Source: Dehalococcoidales bacterium (GTDB lineage Bacteria > Chloroflexota > Dehalococcoidia > E44-bin15). From it: DNA of 10,220 nt. The stretch covers positions 1 to 10,220 of the forward strand of contig JAAXQM010000103.1 of NCBI GenBank assembly GCA_012974295.1. The letters are read 5' to 3'. A program made the position numbers and the translations under genes. Positions 1 to 5,327 of this stretch are shown here, piece by piece (position 1 is the stretch's first letter; every line of letters begins with the position of its first letter). A model generated the notes under the pieces. It had not been told where the DNA came from. It did no database searches and worked only from the letters and a program-made list of their open reading frames with translations.

Positions 1-19
1 AGATGTGTATAAGAGACAG
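1..19 (+). other. Tn5 mosaic-end (Nextera-type) adapter at contig end
   Basis: Bases 1-19 read AGATGTGTATAAGAGACAG, which is exactly the 19-base Tn5 mosaic end that tagmentation libraries add to reads. It is therefore very probably untrimmed library sequence and not genomic DNA. Native sequence begins at base 20. The GTG at base 5, which would look like a start codon for the first reading frame, lies inside this adapter. Confidence 0.96.
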
Positions 20-409
20 GTAGAGTGTGAGTATCAGCGCCTGAAGAGAAAAAATCACAGGAAACCTGCGTGGTACAGCCTTTTCGGCGGCCCTCCTAAC
101 TTGAGAGAATTATCCAGGCACGTTGGCCGAGGCGCACAATACGATATTCTCTATCGCGACTGGTCTCAAATCACCCATGCAGTTGATTTGTCCCATTTTC
201 TCACACGCGCCAATGACGGCTCTCCTGCTTTCAAACCTATTCGAAACCTAGAAGACCTCAAATACGTCTCTGGTTGTGCAGCTCAACACATTCTAAGCAC
301 AACGAGAAAAATGCTTGGCAAATTTCGCCCTGGCGAAGAAAGAAGCTTCCTCAAATGGTATAGTCAAGAAATCAGAGAGAGGTTCCTTACACTAGCAGAC
401 CAGAGGTAG
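20..409 (+). CDS. DUF5677-like protein, 5' end missing
   Basis: This is the C-terminal part of a protein of unknown function; about 129 native codons remain before the TAG at 407-409. The frame is open through the adapter to the contig edge, so the true start is lost. The visible protein is basic and helical, with a WYSLFGGPPNLRELSRHVGR stretch, then YDILYRDWSQITHA, then FRPGEERSFLKWY near the end. The 'YxxLYRxWSxxxH' pattern is what I associate with the DUF5677 family, whose role is not established. It ends 3 bases before tmk, so the two are probably cotranscribed. The reading frame is clearly coding; the family name is from memory and moderate. Confidence 0.7.
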   Translation, partial: VECEYQRLKRKNHRKPAWYSLFGGPPNLRELSRHVGRGAQYDILYRDWSQITHAVDLSHFLTRANDGSPAFKPIRNLEDLKYVSGCAAQHILSTTRKMLGKFRPGEERSFLKWYSQEIRERFLTLADQR

Positions 410-412
410 CGT

Positions 413-1036
413 TTGTCCCTATTCATCACTTTTGAAGGCGGTGAAGGTTCAGGTAAGTCTACTCAGACCAGGGTGCTTCATCAGCGACTTTCGAGTAAAG
501 GCATCCCAGTGCTGCTTACCTACGAACCCGGGGGTACCCCCCTTGGCCAGCAAATCAGGCGATGGCTGAAAGGGACGGGGGATATCGACCCGCAAGCCGA
601 GCTACTGCTATTCACTGCATCGCGCGCCCAGCTAGTCGCCGCGGTGATTCGTCCCTCCCTAAAAAACGGCACAGTGGTTATCTGCGACCGATTCTACCAC
701 TCTACCATCGCGTACCAGGGCTATGGTAGAGGATTCTCCCTCGAGCTTATCCAGGCCACTAATAACTTTGCTACCGGGGGACTGAAGCCGGACCTTATTG
801 TATTGCTTGACCTCCCAATGGAATACAGGCTATCGAGAAAGACGCCCGGAGACCGCTTTGAGCGAGAAGAGACTGCCTTCCATCAGAGGGTGAGGAACGG
901 ATATCTGAAGATGGCGAATGAAGATCCCGAGCGCTGGCTGTTGATCGATGGGTCTTTGCGCAAGAAGGAGATCGAGCGCATTATCTGGGAACGGATAGAG
1001 CAGCTCCTAACTTCAGGCGGGTTCTGTTCGGTCTAG
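413..1036 (+). CDS. tmk: Thymidylate kinase
   Basis: Phosphorylates dTMP to dTDP with ATP, a cytosolic step of dTTP synthesis. The 207 residues match the usual family length. Visible motifs are the P-loop GGEGSGKST (residues 9-17), EPGGT (38-42), the DRFYHSTIAYQG segment (92-103) that binds the nucleotide, and a LID region with basic residues R139, R142, K143 and R148 next to DRFE. Glycine rather than arginine in the P-loop together with a basic LID is the arrangement of the E. coli (type II) enzymes. The start is a TTG, chosen because it places the first beta strand LFITFEGGEG directly at the N-terminus and has an AGAGGT Shine-Dalgarno at 402-407 overlapping the upstream stop. No in-frame ATG precedes the P-loop. 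Confidence 0.95.
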   Translation: MSLFITFEGGEGSGKSTQTRVLHQRLSSKGIPVLLTYEPGGTPLGQQIRRWLKGTGDIDPQAELLLFTASRAQLVAAVIRPSLKNGTVVICDRFYHSTIAYQGYGRGFSLELIQATNNFATGGLKPDLIVLLDLPMEYRLSRKTPGDRFEREETAFHQRVRNGYLKMANEDPERWLLIDGSLRKKEIERIIWERIEQLLTSGGFCSV

Positions 1037-1051
1037 GTACATACCAGTAAC

Positions 1052-1237
1052 TTGAATATCGTCGATGAAAACCTCGTAATGTACGAAACTGCCCTTGTAG
1101 CTGATTCAACATTAGCTCCACACAGTCCAGACTACCAGCCAGATTGGCTCACCCCAAGCTATACAGTCGGACAAGTAAAGCTCTTCAGGGATAATCTTTG
1201 GATCTTTGGATGCTTAGAAGTTAGCTCTGTGAATTAA
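1052..1237 (+). CDS. Small hypothetical ORF, doubtful
   Basis: A 61-codon frame starting with TTG at 1052, or 52 codons from an in-frame ATG at 1079. I do not recognise the product. It is acidic, has no membrane segment and no metal-binding motif; it contains DYQPDWLTPSY and ends FGCLEVSSVN. Neither start has a convincing Shine-Dalgarno. It lies 15 bases after tmk on the same strand, and its end overlaps the -35 region of the next promoter. It may be a real small gene, a decayed one, or chance. Confidence 0.3.
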   Translation: MNIVDENLVMYETALVADSTLAPHSPDYQPDWLTPSYTVGQVKLFRDNLWIFGCLEVSSVN

Positions 1238-1255
1238 TTTCAAACGTGGTATAAT
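1227..1255 (+). promoter_or_regulatory. Extended -10 promoter for the zinc-ribbon gene
   Basis: A perfect TATAAT at 1250-1255 is preceded by TG at 1247-1248, giving an extended -10 element. The -35 is weak: CTGTGA at 1227-1232, 17 bases upstream. Transcription would start near 1262, leaving a leader of only about 9 bases before the ATG at 1271. Confidence 0.7.
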
Positions 1256-1270
1256 TGGGTTTAGGATACT

Positions 1271-1486
1271 ATGAGCAATTTTGAATTACACTGTTACTCT
1301 CTAGCTTATAGTGGGCTGATTTCCAATTCCTCGGACTTTCCCTCGCTGATACCCTGTGTACATCATTGGATGCTTGAAGAACAGCATGATGGTCAAGCCC
1401 TGGGTATTTGCAAGAAGTGTGGCAGGCATAAAGTTTTCAAGCCCTCTTTTAAACTGTCGCCAAAGAAGGGAAAGTCTGCAACTTAA
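1271..1486 (+). CDS. Small zinc-ribbon protein
   Basis: A 71-residue protein with a single apparent metal site: C29-x-H31-H32-W, then C47-x2-C50-G. A Cys/His pair followed by CxxCG is a zinc-ribbon arrangement. The tail is basic (KLSPKKGKSA). I associate short proteins built around 'C-x-HHW ... CKxCG' with Dehalococcoidia and some other bacteria, but no function is established; a nucleic-acid-binding or regulatory role would be a guess. The ATG is supported by a dedicated extended -10 promoter 15 bases upstream and an AGGA at 1263-1266. It is monocistronic: a terminator follows about 36 bases after its stop. Confidence 0.75.
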   Translation: MSNFELHCYSLAYSGLISNSSDFPSLIPCVHHWMLEEQHDGQALGICKKCGRHKVFKPSFKLSPKKGKSAT

Positions 1487-1509
1487 AGAAAGCGCCGAAA
1501 TAGTATCTG

Positions 1510-1590
1510 GCAACCCCCTAATCCCCCAATCTTGGGGGACTTTTTATTAGCTGGGGGGCACCCCCAGACCCCCGACAGGAAGTATCCCGC
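1510..1590. repeat. G/C-run palindromic intergenic repeat
   Basis: This stretch alternates runs of five C and five or six G: CCCCC at 1514-1518 and 1523-1527, GGGGG at 1534-1538, then CTGGGGG (1551-1557) facing CCCCCAG (1561-1567), and another CCCCC at 1569-1573. It contains two hairpins, the first being the terminator annotated separately. Elements of this composition recur in intergenic DNA of many Chloroflexota in my memory. The copy-number claim cannot be tested here because only one copy is present. Confidence 0.55.
1522..1545 (+). terminator. Rho-independent terminator after the zinc-ribbon gene
   Basis: TCCCCCAA (1522-1529) pairs perfectly with TTGGGGGA (1532-1539). The innermost pairs must open, leaving roughly a 7-base-pair stem with an ATCT loop. 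A run of five T follows at 1541-1545. It would end the zinc-ribbon transcript and separate it from the pyrimidine operon. Confidence 0.8.
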
Positions 1591-1727
1591 ACTTCTTTCT
1601 CAACGGTCTCCAATAATTTACGTTTCAGCGCTGATACCGCGTACTTGGCTACAATTGTACTCCACCACTGTAGTAATAAGCTCTAGGAGATTTCAGACAC
1701 TAATCCCAACCAAACAGGAAAAAACTA
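1578..1727. other. Intergenic remainder upstream of the pyr promoter
   Basis: No gene is supported here. On the minus strand a 54-codon stretch (1682 down to 1521) is free of stops and reads with a coding-like mix (AKYAVSALKRKLLETVEKEV), but it has no start codon and runs into the G/C-run repeat. It is either a decayed gene end or part of the repeated element. Confidence 0.4.
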
Positions 1728-1755
1728 TTGAAAAATGTGCCCAAAGTGGTATAAT
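1728..1755 (+). promoter_or_regulatory. Promoter of the pyr operon
   Basis: TTGAAA at 1728-1733, a 16-base spacer, and TATAAT at 1750-1755 with an extended -10 TG at 1747-1748. This is the best sigma-A-type promoter in the window. Expected transcription start is near 1762, giving a leader of about 175 bases before pyrR, which contains the attenuator. Confidence 0.85.
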
Positions 1756-1830
1756 CTAATTTTAGAGATTATGAAAATAAAAGGTATAGAGCGGAGAGGT
1801 ATAGGCAACATACTTTAATCACCTATTGAA

Positions 1831-1864
1831 CCTTTTAATCCAGTCCTGCGAGGCTGGCAAGGGG
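1831..1864 (+). promoter_or_regulatory. PyrR-binding RNA loop (anti-antiterminator)
   Basis: The loop core AGTCCTGCGAGGCT (1842-1855) fits the PyrR binding consensus AnUCCnGnGAGGYU of Bacillus pyr leaders at every fixed position. CCAG (1840-1843) pairs with CTGG (1854-1857), and CCTTTT (1831-1836) can pair with AAGGGG (1859-1864) using two G-U wobbles. PyrR bound to uridine nucleotide should stabilise this hairpin and keep 1854-1864 from forming the antiterminator. Confidence 0.92.
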
Positions 1865-1913
1865 AAGTGATGATAGAAAATAATCAGGCGAAACAATTAA
1901 GGCCCCTTGCCAG
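1854..1913 (+). promoter_or_regulatory. Antiterminator stem of the pyr attenuator
   Basis: CTGGCAAGGGG (1854-1864) is a perfect 11-base reverse complement of CCCCTTGCCAG (1903-1913). The 5' arm is also the 3' arm of the PyrR loop, and the 3' arm is also most of the 5' arm of the terminator. The three structures are thus mutually exclusive in the order expected for PyrR attenuation: with little PyrR-UMP this stem forms and the operon is read through. Confidence 0.88.
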
Positions 1914-1936
1914 TACATTGGTGAGAGGTCTTTTTT
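1899..1936 (+). terminator. Intrinsic terminator of the pyr attenuator
   Basis: Bases 1899-1912 pair with 1919-1932 around a GTACAT loop: 14 positions, with one C-A mismatch (1905/1926) and three G-U wobbles. T1931 through T1936 give the U-run. The 3' arm contains the pyrR Shine-Dalgarno (GAGAGG, 1923-1928), and the U-run ends one base before the pyrR ATG, so a formed hairpin would also hide the ribosome binding site. Confidence 0.87.
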
Positions 1937-1937
1937 A

Positions 1938-2525
1938 ATGCCTGAGAAAGTGATCCTGAACAGGGAAGATATACGCCGCGCTATAACCCGTATTGCCCAT
2001 GAGATAGTAGAACGAAATCACGGGTGCGATGGCATCGTCCTCATCGGAGTGCACACCCGTGGTGTGCCAATAGCGAAGAGGATAGCTGCAAATATATGCC
2101 TGTTCGAACAGGCTGAGGTTCTCGTTGGCGACTTGGATATCAGCCTTCATCGCGATGACCTCCCCTCTCTTGAGGTTCAACCCGTGCTGCACCCCACAAA
2201 CATCCCCACCGATATTCAGGGAAAGCGTATCATCCTCGTAGATGATGTCCTCTACACCGGCCGCAGCATCCGTGCTGCCATGGACGCCCTCATAGAATTT
2301 GGTCGGCCACAGTACATTCAGCTTGTGGTGCTTGTTGACCGCGGCCATCGCGAGATCCCCATTCGCGCCGATTACGTGGGAAAGAATATGCCCACTTCAA
2401 GAGATGAGCAGGTCAAGGTGCGTCTGGAGGAGGTTGATGGCACAGACGAAGTGGTTATAGTAAAAGGTATGAGCGAGCGCAAATCATCAAGAGATAGCGA
2501 TAATATGTTGCAGAGGAGTTCCTAA
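1938..2525 (+). CDS. pyrR: PyrR, pyr operon RNA-binding attenuator / uracil phosphoribosyltransferase
   Basis: PyrR binds pyr leader RNA when charged with UMP and promotes termination; many members also convert uracil and PRPP to UMP. The PRPP-binding signature IILVDDVLYTGRS is at residues 98-110. The segment DRGHREIPIRADYVGKN (134-150), together with R18 and H21, matches the basic RNA-binding face of the Bacillus protein. At 195 residues it is about 15 longer than usual, with a polar Ser/Arg-rich tail. The start ATG has GAGAGG at 1923-1928. The gene lies directly behind its own RNA target, which makes autogenous control of the whole operon likely. Its TAA shares one base with the pyrB ATG (TAATG), so translation is coupled. 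Confidence 0.95.
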   Translation: MPEKVILNREDIRRAITRIAHEIVERNHGCDGIVLIGVHTRGVPIAKRIAANICLFEQAEVLVGDLDISLHRDDLPSLEVQPVLHPTNIPTDIQGKRIILVDDVLYTGRSIRAAMDALIEFGRPQYIQLVVLVDRGHREIPIRADYVGKNMPTSRDEQVKVRLEEVDGTDEVVIVKGMSERKSSRDSDNMLQRSS

Positions 2526-3946
2526 TGAGCATGGAAAATAGGAGCCTGGTCACCATAGACGACCTGTCAAACCAGGAGATTATGTCAGTTTTCTCACTGG
2601 CAGACGAAATGTCTGATTCAATCATGGAACAGTCGAGCCTATGCCAGGGCAAGATCATGGCGAGTCTGTTTTTCGAGCCAAGCACCAGGACGCGGTTGTC
2701 GTTCGAGGCAGCGATGCACCGGCTGGGGGGCAGCGTAATATCGGTGGCAGAAATGCAGAATACCTCTCTGGCAAAAGGCGAAAGCATTGCCGATATGGCA
2801 AGGGTGGTGGGAAGCTATGCCGACATAATCGTTATCAGGCACCCATGGGAAGGGGCAGCCAAGGTGGTTGCTGACTACGCCGGTGTACCTGTAATAAATG
2901 CCGGCGATGGAGGTCATGAACACCCCACGCAGACCCTGTGCGACCTCTACACCATCAAGAAAGAAAGGCAAACTCTTGATGGACTAAAGATTGCGCTGTG
3001 GGGGGATTTGAAATATGGGCGAACGATACATTCTCTAGCCTACGCGCTGGCCAGGTTCGGTGCAACCATCCATTTTCGCCCCGGTTCCGGTCTCGGCCTG
3101 CCCGAGCATGTTACCAGGAAATTAATTAGAGACTATGGGGGCATACTGGAAAGATTTAACAACATAGAAGGGGCAGAAAAGGAGAATATTTTCCCCCTCG
3201 ACGCCATATATGTAACGCCGAGCGAGCCACATCAACTTACAAATATACCTGATGTTAACATTCAAATCGAGCTGGAGAAGGGTATTGACGCCCTTTATGT
3301 CACCAGGCTTCAGAAAGAAAGACTTGAGAGCCCGGTGACAGGATCAGAATTAGAAAAGGGTTACCCGGTAGTGAACAGAAAACTCCTCAAAGGAAAGCAG
3401 TTCAAGCGAACACTGGTAATGCATCCATTGCCCCGCGTCGACGAGCTTGCCTACGAGATCGATGCCGACCCGAGAAGCATGTATTTCAAACAGGCGGCGT
3501 GGGGATTGCCAATAAGAATGGCTCTCATCGCCCTCCTGCTGGGCGCGAAGCAAGTAGGTGTTTCTGAGAAGAAAGGGTTAACCATTACACCGAAGATAGA
3601 CTATCCCGTTTATGATCGCGATTCCGGGGTCACCTGTAAAAATAAGAAATGCGTGTCCGCGCAACAGACTGAGATGAGGTACATTAAGCCCATGTTCAAA
3701 ATTGTTGCGAACAAACCTTTGATTCTCAGATGTATTTATTGCGACCATGAAACGCAGCCACCCTACATCGCCAGTTCTAAATGGCATTCGGGGATTCTGG
3801 AGAAAAGACGATACTATAGCTCCGATAGTTACATTCTGGAACGAATCAAATCGGAGTATCTGATTATCTTTGATTCAGAAAAAGAAGCTCAGGCTGAGGG
3901 GTACAAGCCCAGCGAATACGCCCATATATCTGTCAAGAAGCAATAA
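2525..3946 (+). CDS. pyrB: Aspartate carbamoyltransferase fused to a PyrI-type zinc domain and an Ada-like tail
   Basis: Condenses carbamoyl phosphate with aspartate, the committed step of UMP synthesis. Residues 1 to about 341 are the catalytic chain: carbamoyl-phosphate loop FFEPSTRTR (49-57), 80s loop with S81 and K84, R105 before HP, HEHPTQT (131-137), GDLKYGRT (160-167), aspartate-loop R261/Q263, and HPLPR (300-304). Compared with E. coli there are about 32 extra residues between GDLKYGRT and R261. Residues 342-370 are a linker. Then C371-x4-C376-x26-C403-x2-C406 matches the PyrI zinc domain (C109, C114, C138 and C141 in E. coli), but PyrI's roughly 100-residue nucleotide-binding domain is absent. 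Residues 418-466 resemble the Ada zinc domain with its cysteines replaced. A strong SD (GAGGAG, 2513-2518) supports the ATG. Typical PyrB is about 310 residues; this is 473. Confidence 0.93.
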   Translation: MSMENRSLVTIDDLSNQEIMSVFSLADEMSDSIMEQSSLCQGKIMASLFFEPSTRTRLSFEAAMHRLGGSVISVAEMQNTSLAKGESIADMARVVGSYADIIVIRHPWEGAAKVVADYAGVPVINAGDGGHEHPTQTLCDLYTIKKERQTLDGLKIALWGDLKYGRTIHSLAYALARFGATIHFRPGSGLGLPEHVTRKLIRDYGGILERFNNIEGAEKENIFPLDAIYVTPSEPHQLTNIPDVNIQIELEKGIDALYVTRLQKERLESPVTGSELEKGYPVVNRKLLKGKQFKRTLVMHPLPRVDELAYEIDADPRSMYFKQAAWGLPIRMALIALLLGAKQVGVSEKKGLTITPKIDYPVYDRDSGVTCKNKKCVSAQQTEMRYIKPMFKIVANKPLILRCIYCDHETQPPYIASSKWHSGILEKRRYYSSDSYILERIKSEYLIIFDSEKEAQAEGYKPSEYAHISVKKQ

Positions 3947-3950
3947 TGTT

Positions 3951-5267
3951 ATGGAAACGCCACTTCATATCATCGGTGGAAGGATAATGGACCCCAGCCA
4001 GGGAATGGACATGATCGGCGACCTCATTATTGCCGAAGGGTGCATTGCATCGATAGGTCATAACAGGGATGCTATGTCCTCTGAGCCTTATCAGGTACTT
4101 AACGCTGAGGGGATGGTGGTCTGCCCCGGGTTCATCGACATTCACTGCCATCTAAGACAGCCCGGGTTCGAGGAGAAGGAGACGATAGCCACAGGAACCC
4201 GCGCGGCAGCTAGAGGTGGGTTTGCTACAGTTTGCTGCATGCCAAACACTAACCCGCCTATAGATACAGGGGATACAGTGGAGTATATCATGAGTGTAGC
4301 CGCCAACGAAGGAGTAGTTCGCGTCTTGCCCATTGGGTGTGTTAGTAAAGGCAGAGCAGGAAGCGAGCTCGCCGACCTCGGCGAGCTTTCCACATCAGGC
4401 GTTATAGCCTTTAGCGACGATGGTAATCCAGTATCCGACTCTTCTCTTATGCGACAGGCTCTGGAATTTAGCAGAGTCTCTGGTCTCCCCGTTATCAATC
4501 ACTGTGAAGACCTGAACCTCAGCTCTGGTGGAGTGATGAACGAGGGCGCGGTGGCGAACCGACTGGGATTTAAAGGAATGCCAGTTGCTGCTGAGGAGAG
4601 AATGCTTGCCAGAGACATTGAGCTGGCAAGAGCAACGGAAGGGAGGCTGCACATCGCTCATGTGAGCACCGCCGGCTCAGCAGCGCTCATCCGTCACGCT
4701 AAAGAGGAGGGAATCCCCATCACGGCCGAGGTTACGCCTCACCACCTGACCCTTACCGAGGAGCGGGTTATGAGCCACTCCGGTTATGACACCAACTCTA
4801 AAGTGAATCCACCGCTGAGGACATACAGGGATGTTCAAGCACTCATCGCAGGTCTGAGAGAGGGGGTGATCGATGCTATCGCCACTGACCACGCCCCGCA
4901 CACAATTGAGGATAAGATGTACGAGTTCACCGGGGCTCCATTTGGAATCAGTGGGTTTGAGACAGCGTTGGGCAGTCTAATGGGGTTGGTACATCGGGGA
5001 GAGCTCGATCTAATGACACTTATCGCAAAGCTTACACGCGAACCGGCATCCTTCCTGAGGCGAGCTGACCTGGGTACGTTTGAGGCCGGTACTGTGGCCG
5101 ATGTCACCATATTCGACCCAAATGTGGAGTGGGTAGTTGACCCCGATAACTTCGTCTCAAAGGGTAGAAATACTCCGCTTGCTGGCTCTGTGCTCAAGGG
5201 CAAGGTGATGGCTGTTATTGCTGGTGGAGAGATAGTCTATAGTAACAGTGCAATCCGTTTCAACTAG
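3951..5267 (+). CDS. pyrC: Dihydroorotase, class I
   Basis: Zinc amidohydrolase that cyclises carbamoyl aspartate to dihydroorotate, the third pathway step. The 438 residues fit the class I length. The expected metal ligands are all present: DIHCHLR (H65, H67), FSDDG (D156, the bridging aspartate position of class I enzymes), NHCED (H184), HIAHVST (H237) and ATDHAPH (D313). Substrate-binding R69 follows the HxH and N100 lies in MPNTNPP. The frame is open further upstream to 3870, but that would overlap pyrB by 77 bases and add 27 non-homologous residues. ATG 3951 puts the beta strand LHIIGGRIMDP at the N-terminus as in relatives. It lies 4 bases after the pyrB stop with only a weak AAGAAG upstream, so translational coupling is likely. 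Confidence 0.95.
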   Translation: METPLHIIGGRIMDPSQGMDMIGDLIIAEGCIASIGHNRDAMSSEPYQVLNAEGMVVCPGFIDIHCHLRQPGFEEKETIATGTRAAARGGFATVCCMPNTNPPIDTGDTVEYIMSVAANEGVVRVLPIGCVSKGRAGSELADLGELSTSGVIAFSDDGNPVSDSSLMRQALEFSRVSGLPVINHCEDLNLSSGGVMNEGAVANRLGFKGMPVAAEERMLARDIELARATEGRLHIAHVSTAGSAALIRHAKEEGIPITAEVTPHHLTLTEERVMSHSGYDTNSKVNPPLRTYRDVQALIAGLREGVIDAIATDHAPHTIEDKMYEFTGAPFGISGFETALGSLMGLVHRGELDLMTLIAKLTREPASFLRRADLGTFEAGTVADVTIFDPNVEWVVDPDNFVSKGRNTPLAGSVLKGKVMAVIAGGEIVYSNSAIRFN

Positions 5268-5327
5268 AACAGTAGATTAGCTGAGACGGTATGAATAAAT
5301 CAGGACATTTCAAGGAAGGGGATTTAT

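Noticed and set aside
2641..2971. Overlapping open frames on both strands inside pyrB
   Set aside because: They are alternative frames of the well-supported ATCase coding sequence, with no start signals or recognisable products.
3870..3950. Upstream extension of pyrC to an ATG at 3870
   Set aside because: It would overlap pyrB by 77 bases and add a basic segment unlike any dihydroorotase N-terminus; ATG 3951 fits the family.
5268..5327. Second promoter or PyrR site in the pyrC-carB gap
   Set aside because: No TATAAT-like box with a usable -35 and no UCCnGnGAGG loop; only the carB SD is clear.
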